Origin: an uncultured Clostridia bacterium
GTDB taxonomy: Bacteria; Bacillota; Clostridia; Oscillospirales; Ruminococcaceae
Assembly (NCBI GenBank): GCA_947624675.1
Contig: CANQLI010000005.1
Location: 79,196 to 143,195 of the forward strand
Reading direction: 5' to 3'
DNA: 64,000 nucleotides
The translations under genes and the position numbers were made by a program. A model generated the notes under the pieces. That model was not told the DNA's origin and made no database searches. It saw nothing but the letters and a program-made list of their open reading frames with translations. This document shows positions 55,452 to 63,343 of the stretch, one piece after another (within the stretch, counting starts at the first letter, position 1; each line of letters begins with the position of its first letter).

Positions 55452-56732
55452 CTACTTTATAACTGCTTCAGCTTTTACTAAATCAGCAGCTTTGCCTACT
55501 GCAAGATCCTTTTTGACCGCATCAACAGTCACATAGCTTTTCACCTGTTCTACTTCCATCTTATAGTTGTCAGCCATTTTCTTTATTTCTTCCTCAGCCT
55601 CATCATCTGTTACCTCAATGCCCTCAAGCTCAGAAATCTTTTCTAATGCAAGTCTGAGTTTGACCTGCTTTTCAGCCTGTTCGCGATAGGTCTTTTTTAA
55701 CGAGTCAAGAGTCTGACCTGTGTACTGAAGGTACATATCAAGAGATATTCCCTGAGGAGCAAGGCGCTGTCCCATTTCCTCAATCATCTCGTCAACTCTT
55801 CTCTCATACATTACTTCCGGGATCTCTCCCTCGACCTTTGCTATTACCTCGTCGAATATTTTTCCTTCCTCTTCCTGCTCAGAAGCCTTTTTAGCGGCGT
55901 CCTCAAGCTTCTTTCTCACATCTGCCTTGAGTTCATCCACAGTATCAAACTCCGACTGATCCTTTACAAAATCGTCGTCAAGCTCGGGAAGCTCTTTAGT
56001 CTTAATCTCGTGTAATTTTACCTTGAACACCGCCGGCGCTCCCGCAAGCTCCTTTGCGCCGTAGTCCTCTGGGAAAGTGACATTAACATCAAACTCATCG
56101 CCGATATTGTGACCGATTATCTGATCCTCAAAGCCGGGAATAAACTGTCCGCTTCCGAGTGTAAGCGTAAATTTCTCAGCCTTTCCGCCCTCAAAAGCAA
56201 CATTGTCCTTAAATCCCTCAAAATCGATAACTACATCATCACCGTTTTGCGCCGCTCTGTCCTCGACTGTGATTATTCTCATACCCTTTTGTCTTATGTG
56301 GTCGATCTCGTGATCAACATCATCATCAGATACAGTCTTGACAGATTTTTCTATTTTTATTCCTTTATAATCTTTAATCTCAATTTCAGGCTTTGTTATG
56401 CAGACAGCCTTAATAACGGCACCTTTTTCCTTAGAAACCTCTGTCACCTCTACATCAGGGCGTGCAACAAGCTCCAGACCTGCCTCAGCTACCGCAGTAT
56501 CCACCTCTGCCGGTATGATAGCGTTTAGTGCGTCCTCGTAAAAAACTCCCTCGCCGTATTCCTTCTCAACAATCTTTCTCGGTGCGTGACCCTTGCGAAA
56601 TCCCGGAACATTGATATTCTTCTTTGCCTTGAGATAAGCCGCCTGGACCGCCGCCTCAAAAGCCTCAGCAGAGATCTCGATCTCGAGCTCATGTTTATTT
56701 GTTTCGACCTTATTTGCTGATTTTAAACTCAT
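55452..56732 (-). CDS. tig: trigger factor (ribosome-bound chaperone, prolyl isomerase)
   Basis: Chaperone at the ribosome exit tunnel. I use ATG 56730-56732 (426 residues), with GGAGGATG upstream. N-terminal ribosome-binding signature NINVPGFRKGHAPRKIVE, FKBP-type domain (about 160-245) with GSGQFIPGFEDQIIGH, and a helical C-terminal arm domain. First gene of tig-clpP-clpX. Confidence 0.97.
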   Translation of the reverse strand: MSLKSANKVETNKHELEIEISAEAFEAAVQAAYLKAKKNINVPGFRKGHAPRKIVEKEYGEGVFYEDALNAIIPAEVDTAVAEAGLELVARPDVEVTEVSKEKGAVIKAVCITKPEIEIKDYKGIKIEKSVKTVSDDDVDHEIDHIRQKGMRIITVEDRAAQNGDDVVIDFEGFKDNVAFEGGKAEKFTLTLGSGQFIPGFEDQIIGHNIGDEFDVNVTFPEDYGAKELAGAPAVFKVKLHEIKTKELPELDDDFVKDQSEFDTVDELKADVRKKLEDAAKKASEQEEEGKIFDEVIAKVEGEIPEVMYERRVDEMIEEMGQRLAPQGISLDMYLQYTGQTLDSLKKTYREQAEKQVKLRLALEKISELEGIEVTDDEAEEEIKKMADNYKMEVEQVKSYVTVDAVKKDLAVGKAADLVKAEAVIK

Positions 56733-56771
56733 TTTTACATCCTCCAATGTCTATTTAAATATGCCTTGGTA

Positions 56772-56800
56772 ATTATATCATAAACTTCAGCCATTTTCAA
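56772..56800 (-). promoter_or_regulatory. promoter of tig-clpP-clpX
   Basis: TTGAAA (56795-56800) and TATAAT (56772-56777), 17 bp apart on the minus strand. Confidence 0.8.
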
Positions 56801-56829
56801 GGGGTTTAATAAAATAAATATAAACTCCA

Positions 56830-56865
56830 TTGTAGGTTTGTCAATGATCTATTGTAAACCTACAA
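56830..56865. repeat. 10-bp-arm inverted repeat, distant relative of the dispersed repeat (copy E)
   Basis: Perfect arms TTGTAGGTTT/AAACCTACAA around a 16-base centre. Its left 19 bases, TTGTAGGTTTGTCAATGAT, recur exactly at 63232-63250. The gap 56733-57058 otherwise holds the tig promoter and one terminator. Confidence 0.65.
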
Positions 56866-56891
56866 ACCGCAGTATAAAGCCAAAATTAAAT

Positions 56892-56924
56892 GGCTTGACA
56901 CCTGCTAAGCACAGATCTCAAGCC
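56892..56924 (-). terminator. terminator after the PAS/ATPase kinase
   Basis: Stem GGCTTGA/TCAAGCC with a 19-base loop that has its own small stem, followed on the minus strand by ATTTAATTTT. GTTTTTAT on the other side lets it work in both directions. Confidence 0.65.
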
Positions 56925-57058
56925 GTTTTTATAGCCTAATATTCAATTTTCACAAGATTTTCTTAAAAACTTTGTCTAACTTTTGGGGGCACTTCATTTA
57001 TGCAAACCGCGGGGTTTTTGTTTTGATAATAATATTTTTACTTACAGAAAAGTCTTTC

Positions 57059-58150
57059 CTAAACCTTTGATTTATACAAGTAAATCTCAACGGGCGAATA
57101 TTTCTCAAATAAATGACCGGTCATAGGAGCTTTCAGCGTGAGAGAGGACCTTGAGGTCGGGATAGTGAGTGTCGCCGTTGTTCCTTCACCGACCTTTGTT
57201 GTATAACTGAACGACGATGAAAACTCATCGCAGAAAAGCTTGACAATAGTTAAGCCCAGTCCCTCGTTGTTTTTTGCAATATCTGATGTCGCAAACGGGA
57301 CAAACAAAAGCTTTTCTGTATCACTGTCAATACCGTTTCCGTTGTCCGTTACAGATAAAACTGCTTTTTCGCCGATTTTTGAAAGCTTTACAAATAATTC
57401 CTTCTTCTCACTTTTATTGTATGTTATTGCGTTAGAGATAAGATTTAACATAGCTATTGAGAATCTACTGAAATCAAGCTCTGCGTTTATTCCGCTTTTA
57501 ATGCTGTATTTTACATCGACACCCTCCTGCTTAAGCTTTGGAATTACCGCTAGCACAATATCCTCGACCTGTTCGGAAAGCGAACCGATATGTGTACGGA
57601 AATTCTTTACCGTATAGTTTACCAGCTCCTCAAGATTAGCGACAGACGACAGAGCCTTATATGTTGAATTTGTAAGAGTTTCCGCTCTATTTGCAAGATC
57701 ATACTGCTCAACAAGCTCAAGATCATTTTTAAGCGCATCACTTGAAAATACGATCTCACTTGAGATCTCTCTTACAAGTGAAAGATATTTGTGCATACCA
57801 ATAGATGAGTATGATGTCATAAAACGAGACATCTGACTCAAGATATTTACGGTCTCAACTACATAACCTTCCGGCATATTTTCTTCAAACACAGGAATGA
57901 CTCTCACAAGCTGTACACTCTGTTTGGTTTTCATAAGCATTTCTTTTTCGCTTTTGATACCTTTAATCCCGTTAAAGCCGTATATGCCCAGTATCCGAAC
58001 TTTAGGCGTGTAAAAGCTTTCGTTCATCACACCTTTAAAAAGCTCCTTATCATTTGACCATATTAGGTTTACATCTTCATCAAATACTGCAAGCTTTGAA
58101 TCAGTATAAGAATATATAGATTTTAGTACCTTCAATTTTTCATCTTTCAT
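57059..58150 (-). CDS. PAS/HATPase sensor kinase-like protein
   Basis: 363 residues from ATG 58148-58150 (CGGAGTT upstream). No membrane span. N-terminal PAS-like region (SKLAVFDEDVNLIWSN), a coiled dimerisation stretch, then a clear HATPase_c domain: N box NLISNAITYNK, G1 SVTDNGNGIDSD, G2 GLGLTIVKLFCDEF. No classical H-box HE[LI]RTP is seen before it; a weaker helix LNSTYKALSSVANLEELVN-like segment lies there. So it may be an unusual histidine kinase or an ATP-binding regulator. No response regulator is adjacent. Confidence 0.8.
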   Translation of the reverse strand: MKDEKLKVLKSIYSYTDSKLAVFDEDVNLIWSNDKELFKGVMNESFYTPKVRILGIYGFNGIKGIKSEKEMLMKTKQSVQLVRVIPVFEENMPEGYVVETVNILSQMSRFMTSYSSIGMHKYLSLVREISSEIVFSSDALKNDLELVEQYDLANRAETLTNSTYKALSSVANLEELVNYTVKNFRTHIGSLSEQVEDIVLAVIPKLKQEGVDVKYSIKSGINAELDFSRFSIAMLNLISNAITYNKSEKKELFVKLSKIGEKAVLSVTDNGNGIDSDTEKLLFVPFATSDIAKNNEGLGLTIVKLFCDEFSSSFSYTTKVGEGTTATLTIPTSRSSLTLKAPMTGHLFEKYSPVEIYLYKSKV

Positions 58151-58203
58151 ATTTTTAACTCCGTAGCAAAATAAAAAGCAATTATACATTTGTATCATAG
58201 ACA

Positions 58204-58232
58204 TTTTAACATATTTTCTAACAGATTTCAAC
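58204..58232 (-). promoter_or_regulatory. promoter of the PAS/HATPase gene
   Basis: TTGAAA (58227-58232) and TAAAAT (58204-58209), 17 bp apart. Confidence 0.7.
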
Positions 58233-58309
58233 AACTTTTTGAAAAATACTCAGCAATGTATTTTAAACAATAATTGACAGTATAAAGTTAAGCAAAAAGG
58301 GGAAAGGTC

Positions 58310-58338
58310 TTGACTAATAATAGAAAATGTATTAAAAT
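58310..58338 (+). promoter_or_regulatory. promoter of yebC
   Basis: TTGACT (58310-58315) and TAAAAT (58333-58338), 17 bp apart, about 38 bases before yebC. Confidence 0.7.
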
Positions 58339-58375
58339 ATTAAAGACAGGTAAATAGAAAAGGAGTTAAAATTTT

Positions 58376-59107
58376 ATGTCTGGACATTCAAAATGGGCAA
58401 ATATCAAAAGAAAAAAAGAGGGAAATGATGCCGCTAAGGCTAAAGTATTTACTAAAATCGGAAGGGAAATTATGGTTTGTGTTAAAGAGGGCGGACCTGA
58501 TCCCGCTAATAACGCAAGACTAAGAGACCTTATCCAAAAGGCTAAGAGCAACAATGTTCCTAATGATAATATTGACAGAATGATAAAAAAAGCTGCGGGA
58601 GAAGGAGACAAGAACAACTACGAGACGCTCGTTTACGAGGGCTATGGTCCAAACGGTGTAGCGGTTATTGTAGAGTGCCTGACTGACAACAAAAACAGAA
58701 CAGCCGGCGATATTCGTCACTATTTTGATAAGTTCGGCGGTAACCTCGGCACGACAGGCTGCGTCTCATTTATGTTTTCGCAAAAGGGAGTTATCTTGCT
58801 TGACGCTGAGGGAGTTGATGAGGAAAAGCTTATGGAGGATGTGTTTGAAGCAGGGGCTTCGGATTTTGACATTGACGGAAATGAGGCGGAGATAACTACC
58901 GAGCCGGCAGATGTCTTTAAGGCAGCAGAGGCTCTTAAGGAGATGGGATATAATATCATATCTGCCGAGGCTGCTCAGGTACCATCGACCTATACGCAGC
59001 TTACCGATGAGGATTCTGTAAGGAAGATGAATCTTTTGCTTGATACACTTGAAGAAAATGACGATGTTCAGCAGGTTTTCCACAACTGGGAGATGCCGGA
59101 AGAATAA
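58376..59107 (+). CDS. yebC: YebC/PmpR family protein
   Basis: 243 residues with the universal family start MSGHSKWANIKRKKEGND, then GGPDPANNARLRDLIQKAK and YEGYGPNGVAVIVECLTDN. Described in other bacteria as a transcriptional regulator and, more recently, as a translation factor helping at difficult sequences such as polyproline. Ribosome site AAAGGAG. Single gene between two divergent/convergent units. Confidence 0.96.
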   Translation: MSGHSKWANIKRKKEGNDAAKAKVFTKIGREIMVCVKEGGPDPANNARLRDLIQKAKSNNVPNDNIDRMIKKAAGEGDKNNYETLVYEGYGPNGVAVIVECLTDNKNRTAGDIRHYFDKFGGNLGTTGCVSFMFSQKGVILLDAEGVDEEKLMEDVFEAGASDFDIDGNEAEITTEPADVFKAAEALKEMGYNIISAEAAQVPSTYTQLTDEDSVRKMNLLLDTLEENDDVQQVFHNWEMPEE

Positions 59108-59229
59108 TTTAATAATGAATTTTTTAAAATTCAAGCGTCATTTTATTTAGACTTTTGATAAACTTTTTTATATTTTCCTAAAGGCGTTTTGTTGAAAATT
59201 TATATTTTTGAATTTTTTTGCTTGTAAAC

Positions 59230-59258
59230 TTGCATTTTATGGTGAACGGGTGTATAAT
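59230..59258 (+). promoter_or_regulatory. promoter of ilvE
   Basis: TTGCAT (59230-59235) and TATAAT (59253-59258), 17 bp apart. The leader is about 30 bases, with no room for a T-box. Confidence 0.75.
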
Positions 59259-59297
59259 ATATCCGTTAGATCAAATTTATTGGAAAGAAGGATAAAA

Positions 59298-60371
59298 ATG
59301 CTTGAAATCAAATACGAGCTTTCTGAAAAATTAAAGGAAAAGCCAAAGGATGAAACAAAGCTTGGCTTCGGTCACATTTTCACGGACCATATGTTTGTGA
59401 TGAACTACGATGTGGGTAAGGGCTGGAACAACCCGAGAATAGTTCCTTTTGGAAATGTTGAGCTTTCACCGGCTGCTATGTGTCTTCACTACGGTCAGGA
59501 AATTTTTGAAGGACTCAAGGCTTACAGAACAGCAGACGGAAGCGTTCAGCTTTTCAGACCTCAGGAAAACTTCAAGAGAATGAATGTATCTGCCGAGAGA
59601 ATGGTTATCCCACAGATCGATGAGGAATTTTGTCTCTACGCGTTAAAGGAGCTTCTTAAGGTAGAGGAGGAATGGGTACCTCACACCGAGGGAGCAGCGC
59701 TTTACATAAGACCGTTTATTTTTGCTACCGATCCGTATGTCGGAGTTAAGCCGGCGGATCACTACTTGTTTATGATAATTCTCTCCCCGTCGGGTGCTTA
59801 TTATTCAACTGGTCTCAATCCGGTTAAAATATATGTTGAGAGTAAATATGTCAGAGCAGTAAGAGGCGGAACTGGATTTGCTAAAACTGCCGCAAATTAC
59901 GCTATTTCTCTTGCAGGACAGGAGGAGGCTCATCAGCAGGATTATGAGCAGGTTTTGTGGCTTGACGGAGTAGAACAAAAGTATGTTGAAGAGGTAGGCT
60001 CGATGAACATATTCTTTGTTATTGACTCAGAGGTTATTACGCCGCTGCTAACAGGTTCTGTACTTCCCGGTATTACAAGAAAATCCGCTATTGAGATTTG
60101 TAAGAAAAAGGGACTTAAGGTTTCGGAAAGAAGAATTTCAATAGATGAAATAGCTAAGGCTTATGATGATGGAAAACTTGACGAGGTATTCGGAACTGGA
60201 ACAGCAGCAGTTATTTCTCCTGTCGGACATTTAAAATACGGCGACAAGATAATGACTATAAACGACAACAAGATAGGAAAGATCTCGCAGATGCTTTACG
60301 ATACTATGACAGGTATGCAGTGGGGCAAGATCCCGGATGAGTTCGGTTGGATCGTACCGCTGAAGGATTGA
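59298..60371 (+). CDS. ilvE: branched-chain amino acid aminotransferase
   Basis: Fold-type IV PLP aminotransferase for Leu, Ile and Val. I use ATG 59298 (357 residues), with GAAGGAT upstream; a longer in-frame reading starts inside the promoter. Signatures: QEIFEGLKAYRTADG, the PLP lysine in GGTGFAKTAANYA, EVGSMNIFFV and GTGTAAVISPVG. This is the longer, eukaryote-like subgroup. Monocistronic. Confidence 0.96.
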   Translation: MLEIKYELSEKLKEKPKDETKLGFGHIFTDHMFVMNYDVGKGWNNPRIVPFGNVELSPAAMCLHYGQEIFEGLKAYRTADGSVQLFRPQENFKRMNVSAERMVIPQIDEEFCLYALKELLKVEEEWVPHTEGAALYIRPFIFATDPYVGVKPADHYLFMIILSPSGAYYSTGLNPVKIYVESKYVRAVRGGTGFAKTAANYAISLAGQEEAHQQDYEQVLWLDGVEQKYVEEVGSMNIFFVIDSEVITPLLTGSVLPGITRKSAIEICKKKGLKVSERRISIDEIAKAYDDGKLDEVFGTGTAAVISPVGHLKYGDKIMTINDNKIGKISQMLYDTMTGMQWGKIPDEFGWIVPLKD

Positions 60372-60394
60372 TCATATGCTTTAAACAGCACATA

Positions 60395-60428
60395 AACGGC
60401 ACAGGTTGTTAACCTGCGCCGTTTTATA
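60395..60428 (+). terminator. terminator after ilvE
   Basis: Stem AAACGGC-CAGGTT/AACCTG-GCCGTTT with one mismatch and a 3-base loop, followed by TTATATTA. Confidence 0.85.
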
Positions 60429-60558
60429 TTACCACATAATTAAATTTCACATCTTCTAATGCGGCGGTAAAATTAGCTGATACCTCATAACGCTTGTTGA
60501 ATAACGATGCACTATTCCTACTATAATTATAATCTACTAAATGAATGCTTTTTTAGAT

Positions 60559-63123
60559 TTATTTTGTGAATTTTCTAAGTGCTTTTGCAACTTCTTTTAT
60601 ATCAATAGGCTTTGCGATGTGAGCATTCATTCCAATATCAAGACACTTTTTAATATCCTCGGAAAAAGCGTCTGCGGTCATCGCTATTATCGGTATATCC
60701 GAATAGGAGTTATCAAGCTTTCTGATAGCCTCGGTAGCTTCATATCCGTTCATAACAGGCATACGAATATCCATAAGGATAGCCTTATACTCTCCGGGCT
60801 TTGCATTTCTAATCATATCTACGCATATTTGTCCATTTTCTGCGTGTTCAATATTTAAGTTAAGCTGACTTAGAAGTTCGTATGCTATCTCCCAGTTTAA
60901 CTCGTTATCCTCTGCTAGAAGTATTTTCATTCCGCCAAAGTCATAGCTGTGTTCTTCAATTTTATTTTCCGGAAGTTCATTATTATTGTCATCGGTGTAT
61001 TTCTTAAGTCCGTAATACAGAGTAGACTTAAACAGTGGCTTTGAAATAAATCCATCTACACCGGCTTCCTTTGCTTCGTTTTCGATCTCGCTCCAGTCAT
61101 ACGCAGATATAAGAAGTATAGGAATATCTCGTCCGAGTTTTTTTCTTATTCTTCTTGCTGTCTCAATTCCGTCGATCCCCGGGAGCTTCCAGTCAAGAAG
61201 GATTATATGATAATCATCGTGTAAAGAACGGCGGTGCTCGACCATTTCGATTGCGCTTTCGCCGTCGAGAGTCCAGTCTGCTGTTACGCCTATCTTTTTA
61301 AGTGAGTCAACCGTGCTTTCACAGAGCTGCTGATCATCGTCAACCACAAGCATATTCCAGTTTGGAAGTATCATATCTTCTTCGGGTATACTTGCTTTTT
61401 CCAGATCGAGTACAAGGTGGAACTCACTTCCTTTTCCGAGTTCACTTTTAATGTCGATAGTTCCGCCCATAGCATCAACTATATACTTAGTTATAGCCAT
61501 TCCAAGTCCTGTGCCTTCGGTGCGCTTAACACGCTTGCTGTCCTCTCGCGCAAAGGATTTGAATATCTCCTTCTGGAACTCCGGCGTCATTCCTATACCG
61601 TTATCCTTTGTAATTATATGCGTTCTGACAAAAGCTTCTCCGACAGGTGAATCCTCCTGATACATCGAAACGGTTATACAGCCGCCGTCCGGAGTAAATT
61701 TTACCGCATTTGACAAAAAGTTTAAAAGAACCTGATTAAACCTTACGCTGTCACAAAATACATTTTCAGAATCAATATCATGAATAAATACATCAAACTT
61801 CTGATTCTTTATTTTTACCTGTGGCTGCACAATGCTTACTATGCTGTCCATAACCTCTCTGAGGGAGATTTGATCCATATTGAGCGTTAGCTTACCGCTC
61901 TCTATTTTTGACATATCCAGTACATCGTTTATAAGACCGAGAAGATGCTTGCTCGAGACGCTTATCTTTCTAAGACAATTTTGTACCTGCTGCTTGTCAT
62001 CAATATTTGCAGTAGCTATTGCGGTCATTCCTACGATAGCGTTCATAGGCGTTCGTATATCGTGGCTCATATTAGATAAAAATTCGCTCTTTGATTTATT
62101 TGCGTGAATAGCCTCCTGTCTCGCGTTTTCGAGCGCACGGATCTGGTGGTGGGTCATCTTCATATAGATAGTAAAGATAATAGCGAGCGTTATAAGAATT
62201 ATTGTAAGACATATAATAAGGATATAGAATCGCTGTGTACTTAGAGAGTCTATCGTTTCATCTAAATCGCCGTAGGGCATTACCGTTATAAGATACCACT
62301 CTGAATAAGATAATCTTGTACAGTAGATGTGCTTTCTTTCATTTTCCGCAACGACGATAGTTGAATAATCCTCATTATTCTGCATCGCTGTTTTAAGCTC
62401 ACTGATATAGATATCCGCATTTTTGTCACTGGATTCAGACACGACAGATTTAAGTCTGTCAAAGTAATTGCCGTTGTCATAAGTATCGGTGTTTCTTATA
62501 ATATAACTTCCGTCACGGCTAATAACATCCGAAAAGGTGAGAGAATCATCACTGTCCACATTGTCCAGCCCAAGGGTCTTATTAAAATAGTCTGAGGACA
62601 TTCCTGCGACTAAGGCTGTACAGGAATCATTATTGCTCATAGGATAGGTTGTTGATATTCCTATCATAACGGCTTTTTTACCGGAAGCGGTCTGTGCAAG
62701 CGCTACTTTTTTCTCATCGTTGTTGAGCGACTTTAAAAACGGGTCGGGATCATACATCTCAACTGGTTCGCCGTATACCATTTCAAAATCTCCGTCACGG
62801 CTCAAAAGTGCAAGAGAGTCAAAGTTTCTTAGTTTCCCCGCTACCTCAAGAGCTTTTAACATTTCCTTTCCGTATTGATAATTTTCTGGTGGGCAGTTTT
62901 CTATTATTGTGTTTACTTGTGAGAGGCGAAGGTCAATAGTAGTTTGAAAATGTCTTGATATTTTATCATTCATACTGGACATATATATATTACCGATTTT
63001 GTTTATCGCGTCCTCACTCTTATTGCTCATAGTTATTGCGAAAAGAGACATAACACTTACACATATGATAACTATTACAATAAGACTTACCGTTAAAAAT
63101 GTCATTATTTTTTTCTTCATCAT
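60559..63123 (-). CDS. hybrid sensor histidine kinase with two receiver domains
   Basis: 854 residues. Two membrane spans (about 8-30 and 297-320) bracket a large extracytoplasmic Cache-like sensor. Then HisKA with phospho-histidine in MSHDIRTPMNAIVG, HATPase_c (NFLSNAVKFTPDGG, KDNGIGM, GTGLGMAITK), and two receiver domains with phospho-acceptor Asp in LLDWKLPG and LMDIRMPV. Multi-step relay kinase of the type abundant in gut Clostridia. The ligand and output partner are unknown; no separate output regulator is next to it. Starts ATGATG after GAGGTTG. Confidence 0.93.
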   Translation of the reverse strand: MMKKKIMTFLTVSLIVIVIICVSVMSLFAITMSNKSEDAINKIGNIYMSSMNDKISRHFQTTIDLRLSQVNTIIENCPPENYQYGKEMLKALEVAGKLRNFDSLALLSRDGDFEMVYGEPVEMYDPDPFLKSLNNDEKKVALAQTASGKKAVMIGISTTYPMSNNDSCTALVAGMSSDYFNKTLGLDNVDSDDSLTFSDVISRDGSYIIRNTDTYDNGNYFDRLKSVVSESSDKNADIYISELKTAMQNNEDYSTIVVAENERKHIYCTRLSYSEWYLITVMPYGDLDETIDSLSTQRFYILIICLTIILITLAIIFTIYMKMTHHQIRALENARQEAIHANKSKSEFLSNMSHDIRTPMNAIVGMTAIATANIDDKQQVQNCLRKISVSSKHLLGLINDVLDMSKIESGKLTLNMDQISLREVMDSIVSIVQPQVKIKNQKFDVFIHDIDSENVFCDSVRFNQVLLNFLSNAVKFTPDGGCITVSMYQEDSPVGEAFVRTHIITKDNGIGMTPEFQKEIFKSFAREDSKRVKRTEGTGLGMAITKYIVDAMGGTIDIKSELGKGSEFHLVLDLEKASIPEEDMILPNWNMLVVDDDQQLCESTVDSLKKIGVTADWTLDGESAIEMVEHRRSLHDDYHIILLDWKLPGIDGIETARRIRKKLGRDIPILLISAYDWSEIENEAKEAGVDGFISKPLFKSTLYYGLKKYTDDNNNELPENKIEEHSYDFGGMKILLAEDNELNWEIAYELLSQLNLNIEHAENGQICVDMIRNAKPGEYKAILMDIRMPVMNGYEATEAIRKLDNSYSDIPIIAMTADAFSEDIKKCLDIGMNAHIAKPIDIKEVAKALRKFTK

Positions 63124-63173
63124 AATTATACAACCTCAAATTTCGATCAACTTCAACTGTCAATTTCAAATTT

Positions 63174-63202
63174 ATTTTACCATATTATATTATAAAAATC
63201 AA
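63174..63202 (-). promoter_or_regulatory. promoter of the hybrid kinase
   Basis: TTGATT (63197-63202) and TAAAAT (63174-63179), 17 bp apart on the minus strand. Confidence 0.65.
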
Positions 63203-63231
63203 CTTGAATTGTTTCATTGTTCCTTGAATTT

Positions 63232-63267
63232 TTGTAGGTTTGTCAATGATGTGTTACAAAAAATAAT
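63232..63267 (+). repeat. degenerate relative of the dispersed repeat (copy D)
   Basis: The first 19 bases equal the left arm of the 56.8-kb element. From TTTGTCAATG onward, about 24 of 30 bases match the start of copies A-C without gaps, including TGTTACAAAA and ATAATT. The hairpin half is missing. Confidence 0.5.
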
Positions 63268-63343
63268 TCTTCTGTTTTCAAGAAGGGAATTTCAAGAGTT
63301 GATGGAGATATTAGAAAACTTAACTAATGTCAGAAAAGGATAA

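Noticed and set aside
57000..57025. Short CCGCGG-centred palindrome followed by GTTTTTGTTTTG as a plus-strand terminator
   Set aside because: The stem is only about 5-6 bp and no plus-strand gene ends nearby. Probably chance.
56830..63250. The 19-bp direct repeats as attachment sites of a 6.4-kb integrated element
   Set aside because: The genes between (yebC, ilvE, kinases) are ordinary chromosomal genes with no integrase or mobility gene. Shared descent of a small repeat is simpler.
62999..63343. 114-residue plus-strand ORF opposite the hybrid-kinase start
   Set aside because: First half is antisense to the kinase and its promoter, the rest crosses the repeat relic. No start signals.
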